From Frigidibacter sp. ROC022 (GTDB lineage: Bacteria > Pseudomonadota > Alphaproteobacteria > Rhodobacterales > Rhodobacteraceae): a DNA stretch of 64,000 nt. The DNA is taken from the NCBI RefSeq assembly GCF_024723735.1, contig NZ_JANQDU010000005.1, positions 62,001-126,000 of the forward strand. The letters are read 5' to 3'. The notes beneath the pieces were generated by a model that searched no databases, was not told the DNA's origin, and saw only the letters and a list, made by a program, of their open reading frames with translations. This document shows, in pieces, positions 18,951 through 27,867 of this stretch (positions within the stretch are counted from its first letter, which is position 1; each line of letters begins with the position of its first letter). The position numbers were made by a program, and so were the translations under genes.

Positions 18951-20354
18951 ATGGCGATGCATACAATCCTCAATACGACCGACGAATTGGTCGGACTCGA
19001 CCAGGCGCATGTCCTGCATCCGTTTCACCACCTGGGACAGGACAGGCAGCATCCCGAGCCGCCGCTGATCCTGATCCGGGGCGAGGGTGCCCGGGTCTGG
19101 GACAGCCGCGGCCGCGACTATTTCGACGCGGTTGGCGGGCTCTGGTGCACCAATATCGGGCTCGGCCGCAGGGAGATGGCCCGGGTGATCGCCGAGCAGG
19201 CCGAGAAACTGGCCTTTGCCTCGACCTTCGGCGCCATGAACAACGAGCCTTCGATCCGCCTTGCCGCCAGGGTCGCCGAACTGGCCCCGGGCGATCTCAA
19301 CCAGGTCCATTTCACCACCGGGGGATCGACCGCCACCGATACCGCCTTCCGCATGGTCGCCTATGCACAGAGCTGCATGGGGTTTCCGGAGAAGCGCCAT
19401 GTGATCTCGCGCAGCCACAGCTATCACGGAGGCACCTATGCGGCGATGTCGCTGGGGCGGCGGCGCGGCGACCAGCCGGCGGAATTCGCCTATGAATCCG
19501 AGACCATCCACCATGTCTCGGCGCCCTACCAATACCGCCCGCCCGAAGGCGTGGCGCCGGAGGCGCTGACCGACCATCTGGTCGCGGAATTCGAAGAGAC
19601 GATCGCCCGGATCGGCCCCGGGAAGGTCGGCGGCTTCTTTGCCGAGCCGATCCAGGCTTCGGGCGGCATCCTGGTGCCGCCGCCGGACTATTTCCCCCGC
19701 ATGGCCGAGGTCTGCCGGCGCCACGGCATCCTCTTCGTGGCCGACGAGGTGGTCACCGCCTGGGGCAGGGTGGGGCACTGGTTCGCCAGCGACGGGCTCT
19801 ATGGCGTCACCCCCGACATCATCTGCACCGCCAAGGGGCTGTCCTCGGCCTATCAGCCGATCGGCGCGGTGATCTTTTCGGACCGGATCATGGCGGCGAT
19901 GCAGTCGGGGGAGCGCTGGTTCACCTCGGGCTTCACCTATGCCGGGCATCCGGTGGCCTGCGCGGCGGCGCTGAAGAACATCGAGATCCTCGAGGACGAG
20001 GGGCTGCTGGCCAATGCGGCGCGGGTCGGGGCGCATCTTGGCCGGCGCCTGGCCGAATTGCGCCAGTTGCCTCTGGTCGGCGATACCCGCGGCGAGGGGC
20101 TGATGTGGTGTCTCGAAGCCGTGGCCGACAAGGCCAGCCGCCGCCCGCTGCCCGATGCGGCGCAGGTCTCGATCCGGATTTCGAAGGCCACCGAGGCGCG
20201 CGGTCTGCTGGTCCGGCCGCTGGGCCCGCTGGTCATCCTGTCGCCGGCGCTGATACTGACGCTGGACGAGGCCGACTTCATCGTGGATACGCTGGCCGAG
20301 GTGATCCCGTTGGTGGCGGATACGCTGGTCCACGATGGCTATGAGGTGAGTTGA
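18951..20354 (+). CDS. Class III aminotransferase, probably acting on polyamines or omega-amino acids
   Basis: 467 residues from ATG 18951 (ATG at 18957 is also possible; 18906 is less likely). PLP-binding Lys295 lies in TAKGLSSAY, and Asp265 in FVADEVVTAWGR contacts the pyridine nitrogen. The fold-type I class III signature is complete. The downstream gene is a ureohydrolase of agmatinase type with TGATG overlap, so the likely substrate is putrescine or a related amine. The residues do not distinguish putrescine from beta-alanine or GABA. Confidence 0.9.
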   Translation: MAMHTILNTTDELVGLDQAHVLHPFHHLGQDRQHPEPPLILIRGEGARVWDSRGRDYFDAVGGLWCTNIGLGRREMARVIAEQAEKLAFASTFGAMNNEPSIRLAARVAELAPGDLNQVHFTTGGSTATDTAFRMVAYAQSCMGFPEKRHVISRSHSYHGGTYAAMSLGRRRGDQPAEFAYESETIHHVSAPYQYRPPEGVAPEALTDHLVAEFEETIARIGPGKVGGFFAEPIQASGGILVPPPDYFPRMAEVCRRHGILFVADEVVTAWGRVGHWFASDGLYGVTPDIICTAKGLSSAYQPIGAVIFSDRIMAAMQSGERWFTSGFTYAGHPVACAAALKNIEILEDEGLLANAARVGAHLGRRLAELRQLPLVGDTRGEGLMWCLEAVADKASRRPLPDAAQVSIRISKATEARGLLVRPLGPLVILSPALILTLDEADFIVDTLAEVIPLVADTLVHDGYEVS

Positions 20355-21313
20355 TGGCACTGGAAGATGCAAGGACCCAGGTCGATCTGGCCTTTACCCG
20401 CGAGGACCGGCGCGGGCTGGCCTTCGAGAACGCCTTCGGCGGCGCCACCTCCTTCCTGCGGCGGCGTTATTCCAAGGACCTGACCGGGGCCGCCCTGGCG
20501 GTCACCGGGATTCCCTTCGATCAGGCGGTGACGCATCGACCCGGCACCCGTTTCGGCCCGCGCGCGATTCGCGAGGCCTCGGCCCTGCAGCCCTTCGATC
20601 CGCCCTATGGCTGGGACTTCGACCCGTTGGGCGAATTCGACATCGTCGATTACGGGGATCTGGCCTTCGATTATGCCCGGGTCTCGGAATTTCCCGATGC
20701 GCTGACCGCGCATATCCGCGGCATCCTCGATGCCGGGGCGGCCAGCCTGGTGCTGGGCGGCGACCATTACATCAGCTTTCCGGTGCTCAAGGCCCATGCC
20801 GAAAAATACGGCCCCCTGGGGCTGATCCAGTTCGACGCCCATTCCGACACCTGGGTCGATGACGATTTCTCGCGGATCGACCACGGAACGATGTTCTACA
20901 AGGCGGTGAAATCCGGGATTGTCGATCCGGCCCGTTCGGTGCAGATCGGCATCCGCACCGTGAATCCCGACACGATGGGCGTCACCACGATCGACGCGCC
21001 GACCTGCCACGCCAGGGGGCCGGACTGGGTGGCGCAGGAGATCAAGCGGGTGGTCGGCGATCGCCATGCCTATCTGACCTTCGACATCGACGCGCTCGAC
21101 CCGGCCTTCGCGCCCGGCACCGGCACCCCGGTCTGGGGCGGGCTGGCGAGCTGGCAGGCGGCGGCGATGCTGCAGGGGATCAGGGGCGTCAACCTGACCG
21201 GCGGTGACGTGGTCGAGGTCTCGCCACCCTATGACACCAGCGGCGCCACCGCGATTGCCGGTGCGCATGTGGCGATGGAGATCCTGTCGCTGATCCTCTG
21301 GACCCGGCGCTGA
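20354..21313 (+). CDS. speB: Agmatinase (ureohydrolase)
   Basis: 319 residues from ATG 20354, overlapping the aminotransferase stop. The binuclear Mn site motifs are all present: GGDHYISF, FDAHSDTWVD and TFDIDALDP. The family splits agmatine to putrescine and urea; relatives act on guanidinobutyrate or other guanidino acids. With the upstream aminotransferase this suggests agmatine/putrescine breakdown. No arginine decarboxylase is in the window. Confidence 0.92.
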   Translation: MALEDARTQVDLAFTREDRRGLAFENAFGGATSFLRRRYSKDLTGAALAVTGIPFDQAVTHRPGTRFGPRAIREASALQPFDPPYGWDFDPLGEFDIVDYGDLAFDYARVSEFPDALTAHIRGILDAGAASLVLGGDHYISFPVLKAHAEKYGPLGLIQFDAHSDTWVDDDFSRIDHGTMFYKAVKSGIVDPARSVQIGIRTVNPDTMGVTTIDAPTCHARGPDWVAQEIKRVVGDRHAYLTFDIDALDPAFAPGTGTPVWGGLASWQAAAMLQGIRGVNLTGGDVVEVSPPYDTSGATAIAGAHVAMEILSLILWTRR

Positions 21314-21318
21314 AACGG

Positions 21319-21705
21319 GTGGGGGTCGCCGCGCTGCTGCTGCTCGCCCTGCTGCTGGGCGTGCAGCTCTATGTCCGGCTGGCACCGCTGCCGAGCCGCA
21401 CCGAGGCCGATGACCTCTCGCCGCGGAACAGTTTCGCCGCGGTCCTGACCCCGGCCGATCCGGGTGCCGAGATGGCGCGGCTCGATGCCCGCATCCGCGC
21501 CACGCCGCGCACCAGGGTCCTGGCCGGTTCGCCGGCCGAGGGCCGGGTCAGCTATGTCACCCGCAGCCTGCTCTGGGGCTTTCCCGACATCACCGATCTC
21601 TGGCTGGAGGGCGCGGCCCTGCATCTTCGCGGCCATGCGGTCTACGGGCGCAGCGACCTCGGCGTGAACCGCAGGCGGATCGAAACCTGGCTGGCTGGCC
21701 CCTAG
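21319..21705 (+). CDS. DUF1499-type membrane-anchored protein
   Basis: 128 residues from GTG 21319, six bases after the agmatinase stop. An N-terminal membrane helix or signal ([19 protein letters not shown]) precedes a small domain containing [44 protein letters not shown], a pattern typical of DUF1499 proteins. Probable periplasmic-side protein of unknown function. It is probably co-transcribed with speB by proximity only. Confidence 0.72.
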   Translation: MGVAALLLLALLLGVQLYVRLAPLPSRTEADDLSPRNSFAAVLTPADPGAEMARLDARIRATPRTRVLAGSPAEGRVSYVTRSLLWGFPDITDLWLEGAALHLRGHAVYGRSDLGVNRRRIETWLAGP

Positions 21706-21715
21706 ACGCCCCCGT

Positions 21716-21770
21716 TCATCTTTGGGTCGGAAATACTCCGGGGGGGCCGGGGGGCAGCGCCCCCCGCCCT
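21716..21770 (-). repeat. Dispersed intergenic hairpin element, copy C (reverse orientation)
   Basis: On the forward strand the order is reversed: CTTTGGG... no further than AAATACTCCGGGGGGG, then a hairpin GGGGGGC-AGC-GCCCCCC (21749-21765). It is the reverse complement of the arrangement in copies A and B. It lies between the DUF1499 gene and prfA, upstream of the prfA ATG. Confidence 0.72.
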
Positions 21771-21835
21771 GGCTTTCCCCGCAGCAGGCCGCGGCTCCCC
21801 TTGACCACTTGGAAGACATCGGGCAGGCAGCGGCC

Positions 21836-22885
21836 ATGGTTCCTTTGGACAAACTCGACCAGATCACCCAGCGTTTCGAATATCTCGAGGCGCAGCTCGG
21901 CACCGGCGGCGGCGATATCGCGGCCCTGGGCCGGGAATATGCCGAACTGCGTCCGGTGGTGGCCGAGATCGCCGGTTACCGCAGCCTGCTGGACGAGATC
22001 GCGGGGGCCGAGGCGATGCTGAGCGACCCCGAGATGAAGGAGCTGGCGGAGGTCGAGCTGGAAGAGCTGCGGCAGCGCCTGCCCGAGGTCGAGGACCGGC
22101 TGCGGATCGCGCTGCTGCCCAAGGATGCCGCCGACGCGCGGCCGGCGATCCTGGAAATCCGCCCCGGCACCGGCGGCGACGAAGCCGCGCTCTTCGCCGG
22201 CGATCTGCTGCGGATGTATCAGCGCTATGCCGAATCCAAGGGCTGGCGCTTCGAGGTGCTGGATCTGACCGAGAGCGACCTTGGCGGGATCAAGGAGGCT
22301 ACGGTCAACATCCAGGGCGACGGGGTCTTTGCCCGGCTGAAATACGAAAGCGGCGTGCATCGGGTGCAGCGTGTCCCGGAAACCGAGGCGCAGGGCCGTA
22401 TCCATACCTCGGCGGCGACGGTGGCGGTGCTGCCCGAGGCCGAGGAGGTCGATATCGACATCCCGGCCAGCGACATCAGGATCGACACGATGCGGGCCTC
22501 GGGCGCCGGCGGCCAGCACGTCAACACCACCGACTCGGCGGTGCGGATCACCCATATTCCGACCGGGATCGTCGTCACCTCCTCCGAGAAATCCCAGCAC
22601 CAGAACCGCGCCAATGCGATGGCGGTGCTTCGGGCGCGGCTCTACGATCAGCAGCGGCAGGCGCTGGACGACGCACGATCCGCGGAACGCCGGTCCCAGG
22701 TCGGATCGGGCGACCGGTCCGAGCGGATCCGGACCTACAACTTTCCGCAGGGCCGGCTGACCGACCACCGGATCGGGCTGACGCTCTATGCGCTCGACCG
22801 GATCATCGGCGGCGATCTGGACGAGGTCATCGACGCGCTGATCCAGCACGATCAGGCGGCGCGGCTGGCCGAGATCGAGGCGTGA
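21836..22885 (+). CDS. prfA: Peptide chain release factor 1
   Basis: 349 residues from ATG 21836; the open frame extends to 21722 but that part reads through the intergenic repeat. The catalytic GGQ is at residues 225-227 inside [17 protein letters not shown]. It recognises UAA and UAG. Its stop overlaps prmC by 4 bp (GTGA), matching function: PrmC methylates the GGQ glutamine. Ribosome site is weak (GGCAGG). Confidence 0.96.
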   Translation: MVPLDKLDQITQRFEYLEAQLGTGGGDIAALGREYAELRPVVAEIAGYRSLLDEIAGAEAMLSDPEMKELAEVELEELRQRLPEVEDRLRIALLPKDAADARPAILEIRPGTGGDEAALFAGDLLRMYQRYAESKGWRFEVLDLTESDLGGIKEATVNIQGDGVFARLKYESGVHRVQRVPETEAQGRIHTSAATVAVLPEAEEVDIDIPASDIRIDTMRASGAGGQHVNTTDSAVRITHIPTGIVVTSSEKSQHQNRANAMAVLRARLYDQQRQALDDARSAERRSQVGSGDRSERIRTYNFPQGRLTDHRIGLTLYALDRIIGGDLDEVIDALIQHDQAARLAEIEA

Positions 22886-23718
22886 CGGCAGCGGTCACGG
22901 CGGCCGAGGCGCTGCGGACCGCGACCCTTGCCCTGCGCGAGGCCGGGATCGAGGAGGCCCCCCGCGACGCCCGGCGCCTGCTGGCACATGCGCTGGACAT
23001 CCCGCCGGACCGGGTGACGCTGATCCTGCCCGAGCCGATGACCGACGCGGCGACCTATCAGGCGTTGATCGCCCGGCGGATCGCCCGCGAACCGGTGTCG
23101 AAGATCATCGGACGACGCGACTTCTACGGCCGCGCATTCCGGGTGACGCCCGAGGTGCTGGACCCGCGGCCCGAGACCGAGCTGCTGGTCGATCTGGCGC
23201 TGGAGGGGACGTTTTCCGATGTTCTCGACCTTGGCACCGGCAGCGGCTGCCTGCTCCTGAGCCTGCTGGCCGAGCGGCCCGGGGCGACGGGGCAGGGGGT
23301 CGATGTCTCCGCCCCGGCGCTGGCGGTGGCGCGGGCCAATGCCGATGATCTGGGCCTTGCAGGGCGCGCCACGTTCCTGCAGGGCGACTGGTTCGCGCCG
23401 GTCACCGGCCGGTTCGAGCTGATCGTCTCGAACCCACCCTATATCGCGGCGTCGGAAATGCCGGAACTGGCCCCCGAAGTGCGCGACTGGGACCCGGCGC
23501 TGGCGCTGACGGACCAGGGCGACGGGCTGGGCGCCTATCGGGCGATCCTGGCCGGCGCGGCGGCGCATCTGGTGCCCGGGGGGCGCCTGATCGTCGAGAT
23601 CGGCTGGCAGCAGGGCGCCGAAGTCGCCGGGCTGTTCCGCGCCGCGGGACTGCAGGATGTGGCGGTCAAGACCGATCTTGCGGGCCGCGACCGGGCGGTC
23701 ATTGGGCGGAATCGGTGA
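22882..23718 (+). CDS. prmC: Release-factor glutamine N5-methyltransferase
   Basis: 278 residues from GTG 22882. The SAM-binding glycine motif DLGTGSGC is at 116-123 and the catalytic NPPY at 184-187. The N-terminal helical domain that holds the release factor is present. Substrate is the GGQ glutamine of RF1 and RF2. It is translationally coupled to prfA. Confidence 0.96.
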   Translation: MTAAVTAAEALRTATLALREAGIEEAPRDARRLLAHALDIPPDRVTLILPEPMTDAATYQALIARRIAREPVSKIIGRRDFYGRAFRVTPEVLDPRPETELLVDLALEGTFSDVLDLGTGSGCLLLSLLAERPGATGQGVDVSAPALAVARANADDLGLAGRATFLQGDWFAPVTGRFELIVSNPPYIAASEMPELAPEVRDWDPALALTDQGDGLGAYRAILAGAAAHLVPGGRLIVEIGWQQGAEVAGLFRAAGLQDVAVKTDLAGRDRAVIGRNR

Positions 23719-23767
23719 CAGATCCCCGGATTCTCGCGAAAAACGGGCGGGTTCCGACGCTTGGGGC

Positions 23768-23795
23768 TTGTCTTCACGGCAGGCCCATGTATAGC
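23768..23795 (+). promoter_or_regulatory. candidate promoter for the DUF4167 gene
   Basis: TTGTCT (23768-23773), 16-bp spacer and TATAGC (23790-23795) in the 202-bp gap. This is about 125 bp before the start codon. Confidence 0.4.
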
Positions 23796-23920
23796 GTTTC
23801 TTCATCGCCGGGGGCGCATGATTGCAGCCCCGCGATACAGCCACCCGCCTTGAGCCACTCTCACGCGACGTATTTGCCGCACCCGAGGCTCAGGCAGCGC
23901 AGTAATCGGATCAAGGTTGC

Positions 23921-24688
23921 ATGAGATCATCCAAGTCACGTTCGCGTTCTAAGCAGAACCGTAGCCGCTCGGTCGGCAATGTCATCAACCGTGTGTTCGA
24001 TTCGTCGGGTCCGGAAGGCAAAGTGCGCGGCACGCCGCAGCAGATCATCGACAAGTACAATCAGCTTGCCCGCGACGCGCAATTGTCGAACGACCGGGTG
24101 GCGGCCGAGAATTTCCAGCAGCATTCCGAGCATTACACAAGGATGCTCAGCGAAGCCATGCGCGAGATGGAAGCGCAGCGCCAGGCGAACCAGAACGAGT
24201 CCGGCAATCAGGGCGGCGGCCAGAACAACCAGCAGAACGGCAACGGCGGCGGCAACCAGCAGGGTGGCGGCCAGAACCGGAACGACCGGAACCGCGACGA
24301 TCAGGGCCGCAACGACCGCAATCGGGATGACCAGAACCGCTCCGAGCGCAGCCGCGACGACAATGCGCGTGGCGAGCGGAACGAGCAGCCGAAGCTGCGC
24401 GAAGACCGCGACGACCGTCCGGCGCGCGACGACCGGAAGCGCCGCGACGATCTGGTCGAGCAGCCCGCGGTCGAGCCGGAACTCCCGGCCTTCCTGACCC
24501 AGTCGGCCCCGGCGCCGGCACGGGCCGAAGGCCAGGTGGATTCCCTTGCGGTCGATGACGGCCCGGCGGCCGAGACCGACAGCGGACTGGTGGAAACCCC
24601 GGAAAGCGCAGCCCCGACGGCCAAGCCGAAGCCGAAGACCACCCGGGCCCGCAAGCCCAAGGCGAAGCCGCCCGAAGCCGCCGAATAG
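23921..24688 (+). CDS. DUF4167-domain, largely disordered basic protein
   Basis: 255 residues. The first 95 or so form the conserved DUF4167 module: an Arg/Ser/Lys leader, then RVFDSSGPEGKVRGTPQQIIDKYNQLARDAQLSNDRVAAENFQQHSEHY trimmed here to its key run PQQIIDKYNQLARDA, followed by a helix. Residues 95-160 are Asn/Gln/Gly- then Arg/Asn/Asp-repeats (NRNDRNRDDQ-like units), and the C-terminus ends in a Lys/Pro/Ala-rich stretch. The composition suggests an RNA- or DNA-binding, possibly condensate-forming protein. Function is not established. It is widely conserved next to prmC/prfA in alphaproteobacteria. Confidence 0.85.
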   Translation: MRSSKSRSRSKQNRSRSVGNVINRVFDSSGPEGKVRGTPQQIIDKYNQLARDAQLSNDRVAAENFQQHSEHYTRMLSEAMREMEAQRQANQNESGNQGGGQNNQQNGNGGGNQQGGGQNRNDRNRDDQGRNDRNRDDQNRSERSRDDNARGERNEQPKLREDRDDRPARDDRKRRDDLVEQPAVEPELPAFLTQSAPAPARAEGQVDSLAVDDGPAAETDSGLVETPESAAPTAKPKPKTTRARKPKAKPPEAAE

Positions 24689-24700
24689 GCGTCCCGGCCC

Positions 24701-25540
24701 TCAGCCCGCCGCCAGACGGCGGGCGAGGGCGCAAAACCCTTCCAGCCCGATTTCCTCGGCCCGCGCGGTCGGGGCGATGCCGACCTCGGCCAGGATCGCC
24801 TCGATCTGCGGATGCAGCCCGCGCAGGGCGGCGCGCAGCATCTTGCGACGCTGGTTGAAGGCCGCCGCCACCACCCTGTTCAGCACCGCCGGATCGGCCG
24901 GATAACGCGGCTCGGGCAGGGCCGCGAGATGCACCACGGCCGAATGCACCTTGGGCGCCGGGGTAAAGACCTCGGGCGGCAGATCCATGACGATCTTCGG
25001 CTCGGCCCGCCACTGAGCCAGCAGCGCCAGGCGGCCATAGGCCTTCGATCCCGGTTTCGCCACGATCCTCTCGGCCACTTCGCGCTGGAACATCAGGGTG
25101 AGGCTGTCCCAGAAGGGCGGCCAGACCTTCGGCGTCAGCCAGCGCACCAGCAGCTCGGTCCCGACATTGTAGGGCAGGTTGGCGGCGACCTTGATCGGCG
25201 GGGTCAGATGGGCCAGCGGATCGATCTCGAGCGCGTCGCCCTCGATCACCTGCAGCCGCCCCGGATAGGCCGCCGCGATCTCGGCCAGGGCCGGAAGGCA
25301 GCGGGCGTCCTTCTCGATCGCCAGCACCTTTCGCGCGCCCTCGGCCAGCAGGCCCCGGGTCAGCCCGCCCGGCCCGGGACCGATCTCCAGCACATCCGAT
25401 CCGGCGAGATCCCCGGCCAGCCGGGCGATCCTGGCGGTCAGGTTGAGGTCGAGCAGGAAGTTCTGGCCCATGCTCTTCCTGGCGCTGAGACCATGGCTGG
25501 CGATCACCTCGCGCAGCGGCGGCAGGCCGTCAATCTGCAT
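24701..25540 (-). CDS. rsmA: 16S rRNA A1518/A1519 dimethyltransferase
   Basis: 279 residues. SAM-binding [12 protein letters not shown] (51-62) and the catalytic NLPY at 121-124 are intact. The C-terminal helical domain has [17 protein letters not shown], typical of KsgA. It dimethylates two adjacent adenines near the 3' end of 16S rRNA. It is the last gene of the lptF-to-rsmA run and overlaps pdxA by 11 bp. Confidence 0.96.
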   Translation of the reverse strand: MQIDGLPPLREVIASHGLSARKSMGQNFLLDLNLTARIARLAGDLAGSDVLEIGPGPGGLTRGLLAEGARKVLAIEKDARCLPALAEIAAAYPGRLQVIEGDALEIDPLAHLTPPIKVAANLPYNVGTELLVRWLTPKVWPPFWDSLTLMFQREVAERIVAKPGSKAYGRLALLAQWRAEPKIVMDLPPEVFTPAPKVHSAVVHLAALPEPRYPADPAVLNRVVAAAFNQRRKMLRAALRGLHPQIEAILAEVGIAPTARAEEIGLEGFCALARRLAAG

Positions 25541-26516
25541 GCGCCACCCCGTGCCGCCGCGCCGCCATCCGCGCCGCCATACGCAATGCCGCGATCAGCG
25601 AGTCGGCCCGCGCCGCCCCGGTTCCGGCGATGTCGAAGGCGGTGCCGTGATCGGGTGAGGTGCGGATGAAGGGCAGGCCCAGGGTGACATTCACGCCTTC
25701 GTCGAAGGCCAGTGTCTTGATCGGGATCAGCGCCTGGTCGTGATACATGCAGACAGCCGCGTCATAGCCGGCCCGGGCCCGGGCGTGGAACATCGTGTCG
25801 GCGGGATGCGGGCCGCTCAGCGCCATGCCTTCGGCCTGAAGCCGGGCGATCACCGGGGCGATCAGGTCACGGTCCTCGCAGCCCATGGTGCCGCTCTCGC
25901 CGGCATGCGGGTTCAGCCCGGCCACGGCGATCCGCGGCGTCGCCAGCCCGAAATCCTTGCGCAGCGCCGCATCGGTGATCCGGAGCGTTTCCTCCAGCAG
26001 CTCCACCGTCAGCAGGCGCGGAACCTCGGAGATCGCGACATGGATGGTCACCGGCACGACCTTCAGCGCGTCGGAGGCCAGCATCATCACCACCCGGTCA
26101 ACCCCGGCCAGATCGGCCAGAAACTCGGTATGTCCTGGAAAGGCGAATCCGGCACCGGACTTCAGCGCCGCCTTGTTGATCGGATTGGTGACCACCGCGC
26201 CGGCCTCTCCGGCCTGCACGAGCGCGACGGCACGAGCGATGACCGAGATCACCTCGGCGGCATTCTCGGGCGCCGGCCGGCCCGGAACGGCAGGTTTCGG
26301 GAAATCGTGGCGCAGCAGCGGCAGACGCCCGGCCGGAACCGTTGCGGCCTCGCTGGGTGCCGCGATTTCCTGCACCGATCCCTGCGGAAAATGGCCCGGA
26401 TCGCCGATCACGAAGAAGGGCAGCGCCCGGCCCAGTTCGGCCCGGGCCTTCACCGCGATCTCGGGGCCGACCCCGGCGGGTTCGCCGCAGGTCAGCGCCA
26501 GCGGTGGCACGCTCAT
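25530..26516 (-). CDS. pdxA: 4-hydroxythreonine-4-phosphate dehydrogenase
   Basis: 328 residues from the ATG at 26516. Family landmarks: [13 protein letters not shown] near the N-terminus, the metal-binding histidine in FPGHTEFLA, and [10 protein letters not shown] plus the [10 protein letters not shown] motif. It carries out the NAD-dependent oxidation step of the DXP-dependent vitamin B6 pathway. It overlaps surA by 4 bp and rsmA by 11 bp, the order conserved from enterics to alphaproteobacteria. Confidence 0.96.
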   Translation of the reverse strand: MSVPPLALTCGEPAGVGPEIAVKARAELGRALPFFVIGDPGHFPQGSVQEIAAPSEAATVPAGRLPLLRHDFPKPAVPGRPAPENAAEVISVIARAVALVQAGEAGAVVTNPINKAALKSGAGFAFPGHTEFLADLAGVDRVVMMLASDALKVVPVTIHVAISEVPRLLTVELLEETLRITDAALRKDFGLATPRIAVAGLNPHAGESGTMGCEDRDLIAPVIARLQAEGMALSGPHPADTMFHARARAGYDAAVCMYHDQALIPIKTLAFDEGVNVTLGLPFIRTSPDHGTAFDIAGTGAARADSLIAALRMAARMAARRHGVAHAD

Positions 26517-27742
26517 GGCTTGCGGATGATCGCGTCGGCTCGCAGCTCTTCCAGATAGCCCTTGGCCAGGCTCTGCACGCGCTGGTCCAGCAGCCGCTTG
26601 CGGATGTCCTCGCGGCTCACGTCTTCGGGCAGCGGCACCTGGCGCGAGCAGAGCATCAGCAGCGCAAGATTGCCGCCCCGGGTCAGCGCGTCCGAGAATT
26701 CGCCGGGGTCGAGCTTGGCCAGTTCCAGCGCGATGTCGGCCGGCACTTCCGACATCTCGGCGGTCGTCACTTCCAGCGCCTCGGGCGTGCCGCGCTTGCG
26801 GTTGGCCTCGTAGAGATCGTTGCAGGTGTCGGCATTGGCCTTCAGCTTGGCGGCCTCGGCCAGTGCGGCAGGGCTGCGGCCACCGGGAATCTGATACAGC
26901 GCATATTCCACCGTCAGCGGGCTGGGCGGCGGGGCGATCCCGTCCTCGACGGCGCGCAGCTGGAACAGGGCGATGCCGTTGGGGATCGGCAGCGGCTTCG
27001 AGACCTGGCCGGGCGCCAGCGCCAGCAGGACCTGCGCCAGTCCGGGCTGCATGTTGGCAACCTCGACCCAGTCGAGCCGTCCGCCCCGGGCCCGGCTGGG
27101 CGAGGCCGAAAAGGCCCGCGCGGCGCGGCTGAATTGCTCGGGCGTTGTATATTGCGAGATTTCGGCGGCCCGACGCTGGGCCGTTGCCTTGGCGGCGGGC
27201 GTATTGGCCGGCAGGATGATCTCGGAGAACAGAAGCCGCACCGCGGTCGGGCGCGGAGCCGAAGCCGACAACGCCTGATCGATATCCGCATCGGTGACGG
27301 TGACCCGCCCGGCAAAGCGGGTGCGCACCACCTCGCGCCACAACAGCCCGGCGCTGACGAAATCGCGGAAGGTCTGTTCCTCGACCCCGCCCTCGGCCAA
27401 GGCCTTGATGAAGGTCTCGCGATCGAGATTTGCCCGCGCGGCGAATTCGTCCTCCCCGGCGGCGATCTGCTCCTCGGTCAGCACCAGCCCCTGAGACTCG
27501 GCGGCACCCAGTTGCAGGCGCTCCTCGATCAGTTGCTCCATCGCCGCCTCACGCGGGTCGCCCGGTGCGTTCAGCAGCGAAAAGAACTTGGCCCTTTGCT
27601 GGACCTCGTATTCGGTGATGACCCGGTCGTTGATCTGCATCACCGGCGCAAACAGGTTCTGCGCGGCGGCGACATGCGGTTGCAGGAACATGAGCCCGGC
27701 GACCAATGCGGCGGTAAGGCGGGAGGTGGAAAAGATGTTCAC
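26513..27742 (-). CDS. surA: Periplasmic chaperone/peptidyl-prolyl isomerase SurA-like
   Basis: 409 residues from a proposed GTG at 27742 (VNIFSTSRL), which gives a normal Sec signal peptide ending AAAQ; the longer frame to 27847 adds a highly charged non-family leader. After the signal come a SurA_N helical domain (INDRVITEYEVQQRAKF) and one parvulin-type domain (about 175-285, with GGRLDWVE). It assists folding of outer-membrane proteins. The gene lies between lptD and pdxA as in E. coli. The start lacks a strong ribosome site. Confidence 0.9.
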   Translation of the reverse strand: MNIFSTSRLTAALVAGLMFLQPHVAAAQNLFAPVMQINDRVITEYEVQQRAKFFSLLNAPGDPREAAMEQLIEERLQLGAAESQGLVLTEEQIAAGEDEFAARANLDRETFIKALAEGGVEEQTFRDFVSAGLLWREVVRTRFAGRVTVTDADIDQALSASAPRPTAVRLLFSEIILPANTPAAKATAQRRAAEISQYTTPEQFSRAARAFSASPSRARGGRLDWVEVANMQPGLAQVLLALAPGQVSKPLPIPNGIALFQLRAVEDGIAPPPSPLTVEYALYQIPGGRSPAALAEAAKLKANADTCNDLYEANRKRGTPEALEVTTAEMSEVPADIALELAKLDPGEFSDALTRGGNLALLMLCSRQVPLPEDVSREDIRKRLLDQRVQSLAKGYLEELRADAIIRKP

Positions 27743-27867
27743 GTCGAAAGCGTCCGTTCTGCTCTGGCTCGTTTCTTGGTCTTTTTCGCGCTCGGGTCGT
27801 TCAGGTCCGTCCTGGTCCAGTCTGCGGCCTCGCGGCGGCGCATTCAAGCCACGGCCCCGGCGTCAAC

